Below are positions 52,403-63,916 of a stretch of DNA of 64,000 nt, piece by piece; positions within the stretch are counted from its first letter, which is position 1; each line of letters opens with the position of its first letter. Position numbers and translations under genes: made by a program. Location of the stretch: contig JAJTWR010000463.1 in assembly GCA_021613335.1 (NCBI GenBank), positions 107,501-171,500 on the forward strand. The letters are read 5' to 3'. This DNA is from Whitmania pigra. Its lineage: Eukaryota; Annelida; Clitellata; Hirudinida; Haemopidae. The notes under the pieces were generated by a model. It was not told the DNA's origin. It was given only the letters and a program-made list of their open reading frames with translations, and searched no databases.

Positions 52403-52655
52403 ATTGGCGTTTTTCTTTTATAATTAAATAAAATACAATTAACTAAAAATAAACAAAACACTAGGAATTGGCGTTTTTCTTTTATAATTAAATAAAATAC
52501 AATTAACTAAAAATAAACAAAACACTAGGAATTGGCGTTTTTCTTTTATAATTAAATAAAATACAATTAACTAAAAATAAACAAAACACTAGGAATTGGC
52601 GTATCTCTTTTATAATTAAATAAAATACAATTAACTAAAAATAAACAAAACACTA
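52403..52655. repeat. 64-bp satellite array, about 4 copies
   Basis: The shortest array; one monomer carries the gcgtatctc variant near 52600. Confidence 0.95.
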
Positions 52656-52832
52656 CGAATTGCACTTGAAAGGTTACATAAGAACAAAGAGAGCATGCAT
52701 CGCACGCATCATGAAGTGGGCGGGGCTTGGCTTCGCAATAGCTATATAAGGACGGAACTCGCATGAGAGGTTCATTTCACCGCTAACGCTCGTCGTGTCA
52801 ACATCTCCCGCAAAAGTTGAATTTCACGTGCA

Positions 52833-53543
52833 ATGGCTCTTTCAATTGATGCAAAGCAACTCGAAGAGGTAGTTTTCATCTGCGACAAGTGCGACTCTTT
52901 ATTCAACTCGCAGGAAGAAATACAGCAGCACTTCGTGACTTGCTACGGGCTTGATCAGCAGATCCAGTCGTTCGGCGATGCAGGCGAACGCTACCAAGAA
53001 GCCACACCGACAGGAGCTTTTAATAGAAAAGCCAGGAAGCAAGAAAACAGGTGTCTCACCTGCGATAAGGTATTCGCGACGCCCTATACTCTGAAGTCGC
53101 ACATGAAGTTGCACAACAATGACAGGCCCTTCAAGTGCGATGAATGCGGTATGGGTTTCGCACTCATGAGTTGCCTGAAAACTCATATGAAATGCAAGCA
53201 CGTTGGTCAAACTTACCGATGCCAGATATGCGGGAAAGCGCTAAAAAGTGCGCATTATCTCAGCATCCACTTGCTGATACACAAGAAAGAAAAAGAATTT
53301 AAATGCGATTTCTGCGAGAAGGATTTTGTCGATAAGCCATCGCTGAGGTTGCACTTAAGGAGCCACACTGGAGATCGACCTTTCAAGTGTCAGCACTGCG
53401 AAAAGACGTTCAAGCAGACCAGTCACTTGAAAACCCACGAAAGGCTACATACCGACGAGAGGCCGTTCAAGTGCGACCGCTGTTCGAAAGAATTTCGCCA
53501 GGTGGGAAACCTGCTTGTCCACAAAAAAACTCGCCATTGCTAA
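52833..53543 (+). CDS. C2H2 zinc-finger protein, array copy 2
   Basis: Protein identical to copy 1. Its start is 1249 bp after that of copy 1, the shortest repeat period in the array. Confidence 0.93.
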   Translation: MALSIDAKQLEEVVFICDKCDSLFNSQEEIQQHFVTCYGLDQQIQSFGDAGERYQEATPTGAFNRKARKQENRCLTCDKVFATPYTLKSHMKLHNNDRPFKCDECGMGFALMSCLKTHMKCKHVGQTYRCQICGKALKSAHYLSIHLLIHKKEKEFKCDFCEKDFVDKPSLRLHLRSHTGDRPFKCQHCEKTFKQTSHLKTHERLHTDERPFKCDRCSKEFRQVGNLLVHKKTRHC

Positions 53544-53652
53544 AACATTCGGTGGGAAAGTGGATTGGTGGCGGAAAGGCATTGCGTGTCACAATTGATA
53601 TTTATTATTTTCTTTTATTTGTGTCTCAATAAATGCATAGTCTTTAAAAAAT

Positions 53653-54421
53653 AATTGGCGTTTTTCTTTTATAATTAAATAAAATACAATTAACTAAAAA
53701 TAAACAAAACACTAGGAATTGGCGTTTTTCTTTTATAATTAAATAAAATACAATTAACTAAAAATAAACAAAACACTAGGAATTGGCGTTTTTCTTTTAT
53801 AATTAAATAAAATACAATTAACTAAAAATAAACAAAACACTAGGAATTGGCGTTTTTCTTTTATAATTAAATAAAATACAATTAACTAAAAATAAACAAA
53901 ACACTAGGAATTGGCGTTTTTTCTTTTATAATTAAATAAAATACAATTAACTAAAAATAAACAAAACACTAGGAATTGGCGTTTTTCTTTTATAATTAAA
54001 TAAAATACAATTAACTAAAAATAAACAAAACACTAGGAATTGGCGTTTTTCTTTTATAATTAAATAAAATACAATTAACTAAAAATAAACAAAACACTAG
54101 GAATTGGCGTTTTTCTTTTATAATTAAATAAAATACAATTAACTAAAAATAAACAAAACACTAGGAATTGGCGTTTTTCTTTTATAATTAAATAAAATAC
54201 AATTAACTAAAAATAAACAAAACACTAGGAATTGGCGTTTTTCTTTTATAATTAAATAAAATACAATTAACTAAAAATAAACAAAACACTAGGAATTGGC
54301 GTTTTTCTTTTATAATTAAATGAAATACAATTAACTAAAAATAAACAAAACACTAGGAATTGGCGTTTTTCTTTTATAATTAAATAAAATACAATTAACT
54401 AAAAATAAACAAAACACTACG
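53653..54421. repeat. 64-bp satellite array, about 12 copies
   Basis: The longest array, with aaatgaaata in the next-to-last monomer. Confidence 0.95.
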
Positions 54422-54596
54422 AATTGCACTTGAAAGGTTACATAAGAACAAAGAGAGCATTCATCGCACGCATCATGAAGTGGGCGGGGCTTGGCTTCGC
54501 AATAGCTATATAAGGACGGAACTCGCATGAGAGGTTCATTTCACCGCTAACGCTCGTCGTGTCAACATCTCCCGCAAAAGTTGAATTTCACGTGCA

Positions 54597-55306
54597 ATGG
54601 CTCTTTCAATTGATGCAAAGCAACTCGAAGAGGTAGTTTTCATCTGCGACAAGTGCGACTCTTATTCAACTCGCAGGAAGAAATACAGCAGCACTTCGTG
54701 ACTTGCTACGGGCTTGATCAGCAGATCCAGTCGTTCGGCGATGCAGGCGAACGCTACCAAGAAGCCACACCGACAGGAGCTTTTAATAGAAAAGCCAGGA
54801 AGCAAGAAAACAGGTGTCTCACCTGCGATAAGGTATTCGCGACGCCCTATACTCTGAAGTCGCACATGAAGTTGCACAACAATGACAGGCCCTTCAAGTG
54901 CGATGAATGCGGTATGGGTTTCGCACTCATGAGTTGCCTGAAAACTCATATGAAATGCAAGCACGTTGGTCAAACTTACCGATGCCAGATATGCGGGAAA
55001 GCGCTAAAAAGTGCGCATTATCTCAGCATCCACTTGCTGATACACAAGAAAGAAAAAGAATTTAAATGCGATTTCTGCGAGAAGGATTTTGTCGATAAGC
55101 CATCGCTGAGGTTGCACTTAAGGAGCCACACTGGAGATCGACCTTTCAAGTGTCAGCACTGCGAAAAGACGTTCAAGCAGACCAGTCACTTGAAAACCCA
55201 CGAAAGGCTACATACCGACGAGAGGCCGTTCAAGTGCGACCGCTGTTCGAAAGAATTTCGCCAGGTGGGAAACCTGCTTGTCCACAAAAAAACTCGCCAT
55301 TGCTAA
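54597..55306 (+). pseudogene. C2H2 zinc-finger array copy 3, frameshifted
   Basis: The ATG at 54597 and the rest of the gene are present, but one T is missing near 54662 (gactcttattc against gactctttattc). The frame shifts after about 22 codons, before the first finger is complete. The downstream frame is otherwise intact from about 54660, so internal initiation could in principle give fingers 2-7. It may also be a sequencing error in a T run. Confidence 0.85.
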
Positions 55307-55415
55307 AACATTCGGTGGGAAAGTGGATTGGTGGCGGAAAGGCATTGCGTGTCACAATTGATATTTATTATTTCTTTTATTTGTGTCTCAATAAATGCAT
55401 AGTCTTTAAAAAATA

Positions 55416-55990
55416 ATTGGCGTTTTTCTTTTATAATTAAATAAAATACAATTAACTAAAAATAAACAAAACACTAGGAATTGGCGTTTTTCTTTTATAA
55501 TTAAATAAAATACAATTAACTAAAAATAAACCAAACACTAGGAATTGGCGTTTTTCTTTTATAATTAAATAAAATACAATTAACTAAAAATAAACAAAAC
55601 ACTAGGAATTGGCGTTTTTCTTTTATAATTAAATAAAATACAATTAACTAAAAATAAACAAAACACTAGGAATTGGCGTTTTTCTTTTATAATTAAATAA
55701 AATACAATTAACTAAAAATAAACAAAACACTAGGAATTGGCGTTTTTCTTTTATAATTAAATAAAATACAATTAACTAAAAATAAACAAAACACTAGGAA
55801 TTGGCGTTTTTCTTTTATAATTAAATAAATAAATACAATTAACTAAAAATAAACAAAACACTAGGAATTGGCGTTTTTCTTTTATAATTAAATGAAACAA
55901 TTAACTAAAAATAAACAAAACACTAGGAATTGGCGTTTTTCTTTTATAATTAAATAAAATACAATTAACTAAAAATAAACAAAACACTAC
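55416..55990. repeat. 64-bp satellite array, about 9 copies
   Basis: Contains a monomer with an extra aaat and one with a 4-bp loss (aaatgaaacaatt). Confidence 0.95.
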
Positions 55991-56166
55991 GAATTGCACT
56001 TGAAAGGTTACATAAGAACAAAGAGAGCATGCATCGCACGCATCATGAAGTGGGCGGGGCTTGGCTTCGCAATAGCTATATAAGGACGGAACTCGCATGA
56101 GAGGTTCATTTCACCGCTAACGCTCGTCGTGTCAACATCTCCCGCAAAAGTTGAATTTCACGTGCA

Positions 56167-56877
56167 ATGGCTCTTTCAATTGATGCAAAGCAACTCGAAG
56201 AGGTAGTTTTCATCTGCGACAAGTGCGACTCTTTATTCAACTCGCAGGAAGAAATACAGCAGCACTTCGTGACTTGCTACGGGCTTGATCAGCAGATCCA
56301 GTCGTTCGGCGATGCAGGCGAACGCTACCAAGAAGCCACACCGACAGGAGCTTTTAATAGAAAAGCCAGGAAGCAAGAAAACAGGTGTCTCACCTGCGAT
56401 AAGGTATTCGCGACGCCCTATACTCTGAAGTCGCACATGAAGTTGCACAACAATGACAGGCCCTTCAAGTGCGATGAATGCGGTATGGGTTTCGCACTCA
56501 TGAGTTGCCTGAAAACTCATATGAAATGCAAGCACGTTGGTCAAACTTACCGATGCCAGATATGCGGGAAAGCGCTAAAAAGTGCGCATTATCTCAGCAT
56601 CCACTTGCTGATACACAAGAAAGAAAAAGAATTTAAATGCGATTTCTGCGAGAAGGATTTTGTCGATAAGCCATCGCTGAGGTTGCACTTAAGGAGCCAC
56701 ACTGGAGATCGACCTTTCAAGTGTCAGCACTGCGAAAAGACGTTCAAGCAGACCAGTCACTTGAAAACCCACGAAAGGCTACATACCGACGAGAGGCCGT
56801 TCAAGTGCGACCGCTGTTCGAAAGAATTTCGCCAGGTGGGAAACCTGCTTGTCCACAAAAAAACTCGCCATTGCTAA
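56167..56877 (+). CDS. C2H2 zinc-finger protein, array copy 4
   Basis: Protein identical to copy 1; period from copy 3 is 1570 bp. Confidence 0.93.
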   Translation: MALSIDAKQLEEVVFICDKCDSLFNSQEEIQQHFVTCYGLDQQIQSFGDAGERYQEATPTGAFNRKARKQENRCLTCDKVFATPYTLKSHMKLHNNDRPFKCDECGMGFALMSCLKTHMKCKHVGQTYRCQICGKALKSAHYLSIHLLIHKKEKEFKCDFCEKDFVDKPSLRLHLRSHTGDRPFKCQHCEKTFKQTSHLKTHERLHTDERPFKCDRCSKEFRQVGNLLVHKKTRHC

Positions 56878-56987
56878 AACATTCGGTGGGAAAGTGGATT
56901 GGTGGCGGAAAGGCATTGCGTGTCACAATTGATATTTATTATTTCTTTTATTTGTGTCTCAATAAATGCATAGTCTTTAAAAAATAA

Positions 56988-57430
56988 TTGGCGTTTTTTC
57001 TTTTATAATTAAATAAAATACAATTAACTAAAAATAAACAAAACACTAGGAATTGGCGTTTTTCTTTTATAATTAAAAAAAATACAATTAACTAAAAATA
57101 AACAAAACACTAGGAATTGGCGTTTTTCTTTTATAATTAAATAAAATACAATTAACTAAAAATAAACAAAACACTAGGAATTGGCGTTTTTCTTTTATAA
57201 TTAAATAAAATACAATTAACTAAAAATAAACAAAACACTAGGAATTGGCGTTTTTCTTTTATAATTAAATAAAATACAATTAACTAAAAATAAACAAAAC
57301 ACTAGGAATTGGCGTTTTTCTTTTATAATTAAATGAAATACAATTAACTAAAAATAAACAAAACACTAGGAATTGGCGTTTTTCTTTTATAATTAAATAA
57401 AATACAATTAACTAAAAAAAACAAAACACT
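56988..57430. repeat. 64-bp satellite array, about 7 copies
   Basis: Same unit; one monomer has aattaaaaaaaatac. Confidence 0.95.
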
Positions 57431-57607
57431 ACGAATTGCACTTGAAAGGTTACATAAGAACAAAGAGAGCATCATCGCACGCATCATGAAGTGGGCGGGG
57501 CTTGGCTTCGCAATAGCTATATAAGGACGGAACTCGCATGAGAGGTTCATTTCACCGCTAACGCTCGTCGTGTCAACATCTCCCGCAAAAGTTGAATTTC
57601 ACGTGCA

Positions 57608-58318
57608 ATGGCTCTTTCAATTGATGCAAAGCAACTCGAAGAGGTAGTTTTCATCTGCGACAAGTGCGACTCTTTATTCAACTCGCAGGAAGAAATACAG
57701 CAGCACTTCGTGACTTGCTACGGGCTTGATCAGCAGATCCAGTCGTTCGGCGATGCAGGCGAACGCTACCAAGAAGCCACACCGACAGGAGCTTTTAATA
57801 GAAAAGCCAGGAAGCAAGAAAACAGGTGTCTCACCTGCGATAAGGTATTCGCGACGCCCTATACTCTGAAGTCGCACATGAAGTTGCACAACAATGACAG
57901 GCCCTTCAAGTGCGATGAATGCGGTATGGGTTTCGCACTCATGAGTTGCCTGAAAACTCATATGAAATGCAAGCACGTTGGTCAAACTTACCGATGCCAG
58001 ATATGCGGGAAAGCGCTAAAAAGTGCGCATTATCTCAGCATCCACTTGCTGATACACAAGAAAGAAAAAGAATTTAAATGCGATTTCTGCGAGAAGGATT
58101 TTGTCGATAAGCCATCGCTGAGGTTGCACTTAAGGAGCCACACTGGAGATCGACCTTTCAAGTGTCAGCACTGCGAAAAGACGTTCAAGCAGACCAGTCA
58201 CTTGAAAACCCACGAAAGGCTACATACCGACGAGAGGCCGTTCAAGTGCGACCGCTGTTCGAAAGAATTTCGCCAGGTGGGAAACCTGCTTGTCCACAAA
58301 AAAACTCGCCATTGCTAA
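57608..58318 (+). CDS. C2H2 zinc-finger protein, array copy 5
   Basis: Protein identical to copy 1; period from copy 4 is 1441 bp. One base is lost in the upstream gagcatcatcg (gagcatgcatcg in copy 4). Confidence 0.93.
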   Translation: MALSIDAKQLEEVVFICDKCDSLFNSQEEIQQHFVTCYGLDQQIQSFGDAGERYQEATPTGAFNRKARKQENRCLTCDKVFATPYTLKSHMKLHNNDRPFKCDECGMGFALMSCLKTHMKCKHVGQTYRCQICGKALKSAHYLSIHLLIHKKEKEFKCDFCEKDFVDKPSLRLHLRSHTGDRPFKCQHCEKTFKQTSHLKTHERLHTDERPFKCDRCSKEFRQVGNLLVHKKTRHC

Positions 58319-58430
58319 AACATTCGGTGGGAAAGTGGATTGGTGGCGGAAAGGCATTGCGTGTCACAATTGATATTTATTATTTCTTTTATTTGTGTCT
58401 CAATAAATGCATAGTCTTTAAAAAATAATT

Positions 58431-59129
58431 GGCGTTTTTCTTTTATAATTAAATAAAATACAATTAACTAAAAATAAACAAAACACTAGGAATTGGCGTT
58501 TTTCTTTTATAATTAAATAAAATACAATTAACTAAAAATAAACAAAACACTAGGAATTGGCGTTTTTCTTTTATAATTAAATAAAATACAATTAACTAAA
58601 AATAAACAAAACACTAGGAATTAGCGTATCTCTTTTATAATTAAATAAAATACAATTAACTAAAAATAAACAAAACACTAGGAATTGGCGTTTTTCTTTT
58701 ATAATTAAATAAAATACAATTAACTAAAAATAAACAAAACACTAGGAATTGGCGTTTTTCTTTTATAATTAAATAAAATACAATTAACTAAAAATAAACA
58801 AAACACTAGGAATTGGCGTTTTTCTTTTATAATTAAATAAAATACAATTAACTAAAAATAAACAAAACACTAGGAATTGGCGTTTTTCTTTTATAATTAA
58901 ATAAAATACAATTAACTAAAAATAAACAAAACACTAGGAATTGGCGTTTTTCTTTTATAATTAAATAAAATACAATTAACTAAAAATAAACAAAACACTA
59001 GGAATTGGCGTTTTTCTTTTATAATTAAATGAAATACAATTAACTAAAAATAAACAAAACACTAGGAATTGGCGTTTTTCTTTTATAATTAAATAAAATA
59101 CAATTAACTAAAAATAAACAAAACACTAC
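58431..59129. repeat. 64-bp satellite array, about 11 copies
   Basis: Shares the rare agcgtatctc variant monomer (about 58623) with the array at 51090. Confidence 0.95.
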
Positions 59130-59309
59130 GAATTGCACTTGAAAGGTTACATAAGAACAAAGAGAGCATTCATCGCACGCATCATGAAGTGGGCGGGGCT
59201 TGGCTTCGCAATAGCTATATAAGGACGGAACTCGCATGAGAGGTCATTTCATTTCACCGCTAACGCTCGTCGTGTCAACATCTCCCGCAAAAGTTGAATT
59301 TCACGTGCA

Positions 59310-60020
59310 ATGGCTCTTTCAATTGATGCAAAGCAACTCGAAGAGGTAGTTTTCATCTGCGACAAGTGCGACTCTTTATTCAACTCGCAGGAAGAAATAC
59401 AGCAGCACTTCGTGACTTGCTACGGGCTTGATCAGCAGATCCAGTCGTTCGGCGATGCAGGCGAACGCTACCAAGAAGCCACACCGACAGGAGCTTTTAA
59501 TAGAAAAGCCAGGAAGCAAGAAAACAGGTGTCTCACCTGCGATAAGGTATTCGCGACGCCCTATACTCTGAAGTCGCACATGAAGTTGCACAACAATGAC
59601 AGGCCCTTCAAGTGCGATGAATGCGGTATGGGTTTCGCACTCATGAGTTGCCTGAAAACTCATATGAAATGCAAGCACGTTGGTCAAACTTACCGATGCC
59701 AGATATGCGGGAAAGCGCTAAAAAGTGCGCATTATCTCAGCATCCACTTGCTGATACACAAGAAAGAAAAAGAATTTAAATGCGATTTCTGCGAGAAGGA
59801 TTTTGTCGATAAGCCATCGCTGAGGTTGCACTTAAGGAGCCACACTGGAGATCGACCTTTCAAGTGTCAGCACTGCGAAAAGACGTTCAAGCAGACCAGT
59901 CACTTGAAAACCCACGAAAGGCTACATACCGACGAGAGGCCGTTCAAGTGCGACCGCTGTTCGAAAGAATTTCGCCAGGTGGGAAACCTGCTTGTCCACA
60001 AAAAAACTCGCCATTGCTAA
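59310..60020 (+). CDS. C2H2 zinc-finger protein, array copy 6
   Basis: Protein identical to copy 1. The leader is 4 bp longer (aggtcatttcatttcacc), so TATA to ATG is 94 bp. Confidence 0.93.
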   Translation: MALSIDAKQLEEVVFICDKCDSLFNSQEEIQQHFVTCYGLDQQIQSFGDAGERYQEATPTGAFNRKARKQENRCLTCDKVFATPYTLKSHMKLHNNDRPFKCDECGMGFALMSCLKTHMKCKHVGQTYRCQICGKALKSAHYLSIHLLIHKKEKEFKCDFCEKDFVDKPSLRLHLRSHTGDRPFKCQHCEKTFKQTSHLKTHERLHTDERPFKCDRCSKEFRQVGNLLVHKKTRHC

Positions 60021-60129
60021 AACATTCGGTGGGAAAGTGGATTGGTGGCGGAAAGGCATTGCGTGTCACAATTGATATTTATTATTTCTTTTATTTGTGT
60101 CTCAATAAATGCATAGTCTTTAAAAAATA

Positions 60130-60710
60130 ATTGGCGTTTTTCTTTTATAATTAAATAAAATACAATTAACTAAAAATAAACAAAACACTAGGAATTGGCG
60201 TTTTTCTTTTATAATTAAATAAAATACAATTAACTAAAAATAAACAAAACACTAGGAATTGGCGTTTTTTTTTTATAATTAAATAAAATACAATTAACTA
60301 AAAATAAACAAAACACTAGGAATTGGCGTTTTTCTTTTATAATTAAATAAAATACAATTAACTAAAAATAAACAAAAACTAGGAATTGGCGTTTTTCTTT
60401 TATAATTAAATAAAATACAATTAACTAAAAATAAACAAAACACTAGGAATTGGCGTTTTTTCTTTTATAATTAAATAAAATACAATTAACTAAAAATAAA
60501 CAAAACACTAGGAATTGGCGTTTTTCTTTTATAATTAAATAAAATACAATTAACTAAAAATAAACAAAACACTAGGAATTGGCGTTTTTCTTTTATAATT
60601 AAATGAAATACAATTAACTAAAAATAAACAAAACACTAGGAATTGGCGTTTTTCTTTTATAATTAAATAAAACAATTAACTAAAAATAAACAAAACACTA
60701 CGAATTGCAC
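60130..60710. repeat. 64-bp satellite array, about 9 copies
   Basis: Same unit; last monomer has a short deletion (aataaaacaatt). Confidence 0.95.
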
Positions 60711-60887
60711 TTGAAAGGTTACATAAGTTACATAAGAACAAGAGAGCATGCATCGCACGCATCATGAAGTGGGCGGGGCTTGGCTTCGCAATAGCTATAT
60801 AAGGACGGAACTCGCATGAGAGGTTCATTTCACACCGCTAACGCTCGTCGTGTCAACATCTCCCGCAAAAGTTGAATTTCACGTGCA

Positions 60888-61598
60888 ATGGCTCTTTCAA
60901 TTGATGCAAAGCAACTCGAAGAGGTAGTTTTCATCTGCGACAAGTGCGACTCTTTATTCAACTCGCAGGAAGAAATACAGCAGCACTTCGTGACTTGCTA
61001 CGGGCTTGATCAGCAGATCCAGTCGTTCGGCGATGCAGGCGAACGCTACCAAGAAGCCACACCGACAGGAGCTTTTAATAGAAAAGCCAGGAAGCAAGAA
61101 AACAGGTGTCTCACCTGCGATAAGGTATTCGCGACGCCCTATACTCTGAAGTCGCACATGAAGTTGCACAACAATGACAGGCCCTTCAAGTGCGATGAAT
61201 GCGGTATGGGTTTCGCACTCATGAGTTGCCTGAAAACTCATATGAAATGCAAGCACGTTGGTCAAACTTACCGATGCCAGATATGCGGGAAAGCGCTAAA
61301 AAGTGCGCATTATCTCAGCATCCACTTGCTGATACACAAGAAAGAAAAAGAATTTAAATGCGATTTCTGCGAGAAGGATTTTGTCGATAAGCCATCGCTG
61401 AGGTTGCACTTAAGGAGCCACACTGGAGATCGACCTTTCAAGTGTCAGCACTGCGAAAAGACGTTCAAGCAGACCAGTCACTTGAAAACCCACGAAAGGC
61501 TACATACCGACGAGAGGCCGTTCAAGTGCGACCGCTGTTCGAAAGAATTTCGCCAGGTGGGAAACCTGCTTGTCCACAAAAAAACTCGCCATTGCTAA
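60888..61598 (+). CDS. C2H2 zinc-finger protein, array copy 7
   Basis: Protein identical to copy 1. Upstream, gttacataa is duplicated, and the leader has an extra ac (tttcacaccgc). Confidence 0.93.
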   Translation: MALSIDAKQLEEVVFICDKCDSLFNSQEEIQQHFVTCYGLDQQIQSFGDAGERYQEATPTGAFNRKARKQENRCLTCDKVFATPYTLKSHMKLHNNDRPFKCDECGMGFALMSCLKTHMKCKHVGQTYRCQICGKALKSAHYLSIHLLIHKKEKEFKCDFCEKDFVDKPSLRLHLRSHTGDRPFKCQHCEKTFKQTSHLKTHERLHTDERPFKCDRCSKEFRQVGNLLVHKKTRHC

Positions 61599-61707
61599 AA
61601 CATTCGGTGGGAAAGTGGATTGGTGGCGGAAAGGCATTGCGTGTCACAATTGATATTTATTATTTCTTTTATTTGTGTCTCAATAAATGCATAGTCTTTA
61701 AAAAATA

Positions 61708-62152
61708 ATTGGCGTTTTTCTTTTATAATTAAATAAAATACAATTAACTAAAAATAAACAAAACACTAGGAATTGGCGTTTTTCTTTTATAATTAAATAA
61801 AATACAATTAACTAAAAATAAACAAAACACTAGGAATTGGCGTTTTTCTTTTATAATTAAATAAAATACAATTAACTAAAAATAAACAAAACACTAGGAA
61901 TTGGCGTTTTTCTTTTATAATTAAATAAAATACAATTAACTAAAAATAAACAAAACACTAGGAATTGGCGTTTTTCTTTTATAATTAAATAAAATACAAT
62001 TAACTAAAAATAAACAAAACACTAGGAATTGGCGTTTTTTCTTTTTAATTAAATGAAATACAATTAACTAAAAATAAACAAAACACTAGGAATTGGCGTT
62101 TTTCTTTTATAATTAAATAAAATACAATTAACTAAAAATAACAAAACACTAC
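61708..62152. repeat. 64-bp satellite array, about 7 copies
   Basis: Same unit; the next-to-last monomer again has aaatgaaata. Confidence 0.95.
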
Positions 62153-62328
62153 GAATTGCACTTGAAAGGTTACATAAGAACAAAGAGAGCATTCATCGCA
62201 CGCATCATGAAGTGGGCGGGGCTTGGCTTCGCAATAGCTATATAAGGACGGAACTCGCATGAGAGGTTCATTTCACCGCTAACGCTCGTCGTGTCAACAT
62301 CTCCCGCAAAAGTTGAATTTCACGTGCA

Positions 62329-63039
62329 ATGGCTCTTTCAATTGATGCAAAGCAACTCGAAGAGGTAGTTTTCATCTGCGACAAGTGCGACTCTTTATTC
62401 AACTCGCAGGAAGAAATACAGCAGCACTTCGTGACTTGCTACGGGCTTGATCAGCAGATCCAGTCGTTCGGCGATGCAGGCGAACGCTACCAAGAAGCCA
62501 CACCGACAGGAGCTTTTAATAGAAAAGCCAGGAAGCAAGAAAACAGGTGTCTCACCTGCGATAAGGTATTCGCGACGCCCTATACTCTGAAGTCGCACAT
62601 GAAGTTGCACAACAATGACAGGCCCTTCAAGTGCGATGAATGCGGTATGGGTTTCGCACTCATGAGTTGCCTGAAAACTCATATGAAATGCAAGCACGTT
62701 GGTCAAACTTACCGATGCCAGATATGCGGGAAAGCGCTAAAAAGTGCGCATTATCTCAGCATCCACTTGCTGATACACAAGAAAGAAAAAGAATTTAAAT
62801 GCGATTTCTGCGAGAAGGATTTTGTCGATAAGCCATCGCTGAGGTTGCACTTAAGGAGCCACACTGGAGATCGACCTTTCAAGTGTCAGCACTGCGAAAA
62901 GACGTTCAAGCAGACCAGTCACTTGAAAACCCACGAAAGGCTACATACCGACGAGAGGCCGTTCAAGTGCGACCGCTGTTCGAAAGAATTTCGCGAGGTG
63001 GGAAACCTGCTTGTCCACAAAAAAACTCGCCATTGCTAA
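62329..63039 (+). CDS. C2H2 zinc-finger protein, array copy 8 (Q-to-E variant)
   Basis: Identical to copy 1 except for cag to gag at 62995, changing Gln to Glu in finger 7 (FREVGNLL against FRQVGNLL). This is helix position -1, a DNA-contact residue. It is the only amino-acid difference among the intact copies. The 3' UTR also differs (attattatttctta). Confidence 0.93.
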   Translation: MALSIDAKQLEEVVFICDKCDSLFNSQEEIQQHFVTCYGLDQQIQSFGDAGERYQEATPTGAFNRKARKQENRCLTCDKVFATPYTLKSHMKLHNNDRPFKCDECGMGFALMSCLKTHMKCKHVGQTYRCQICGKALKSAHYLSIHLLIHKKEKEFKCDFCEKDFVDKPSLRLHLRSHTGDRPFKCQHCEKTFKQTSHLKTHERLHTDERPFKCDRCSKEFREVGNLLVHKKTRHC

Positions 63040-63148
63040 AACATTCGGTGGGAAAGTGGATTGGTGGCGGAAAGGCATTGCGTGTCACAATTGATATTTA
63101 TTATTATTTCTTATTTGTGTCTCAATAAATGCATAGTCTTTAAAAAAT

Positions 63149-63593
63149 AATTGGCGTTTTTCTTTTATAATTAAATAAAATACAATTAACTAAAAAAACA
63201 AAACACTAGGAATTGGCGTTTTTCTTTTATAATTAAATAAAATACAATTAACTAAAAATAAACAAAACACTAGGAATTGGCGTTTTTTTTTTATAATTAA
63301 ATGAAATACAATTAACTAAAAATAAACAAAACACTAGGAATTGGCGTTTTTCTTTTATAATTAAATAAAATACAATTAACTAAAAATAAACAAAACACTA
63401 GGAATTGGCGTTTTTCTTTTATAATTAAATAAAATACAATTAACTAAAAATAAACAAAACACTAGGAATTGGCGTTTTTCTTTTATAATTAAATGAAATA
63501 CAATTAACTAAAAATAAACAAAACACTAGGAATTGGCGTTTTTCTTTTATAATTAAATAAAATACAATTAACTAAAAATAAACAAAACACTAC
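63149..63593. repeat. 64-bp satellite array, about 7 copies
   Basis: Two monomers carry aaatgaaata (near 63300 and 63493); elsewhere usually one does. Confidence 0.95.
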
Positions 63594-63702
63594 GAATTGC
63601 ACTTGAAAGGTTACATAAGAACAAAGAGAGCATTCATCGCACGCATCATGAAGTGGGCGGGGCTTGGCTTCGCAATAGCTATATAAGGACGGAACTCGCA
63701 TG

Positions 63703-63862
63703 AGAGGTTCATTTCGTGCGCCCGCATGGCCTAACGGTTAAGGCTGCGCCTCTCACGATGGCAGCACGGGGTTCAAGCCTCGCCGCGGGTGCACCGTCCT
63801 AATCATCTAGCTATGCAACGGACGTTAATAAAACATTTCAAACATTTCTAGAGGTTCATTTC
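63703..63862 (+). mobile_element. Intact tRNA-Glu-like SINE (family B) with 13-bp duplication
   Basis: The element is 63716-63849 (134 bp), flanked by perfect agaggttcatttc copies at 63703-63715 and 63850-63862. GTGCGCCC pairs with GGGTGCAC; A box TGGCCTAACGGTTAAGG; anticodon-arm region GCGCCTCTCACGATGGC resembles tRNA-Glu(CTC); B box GGGGTTCAAGCC. The 3' part is cctaatcatctagctatgc plus an A-rich tail. It sits in the 5' leader of copy 9, between TATA and ATG. Confidence 0.92.
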
Positions 63863-63916
63863 ACCGCTAACGCTCGTCGTGTCAACATCTCCCGCAAAAG
63901 TTGAATTTCACGTGCA

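Noticed and set aside
63716..63800. Functional tRNA-Glu gene
   Set aside because: The tRNA-like part continues into a SINE tail and the whole is flanked by a target duplication.
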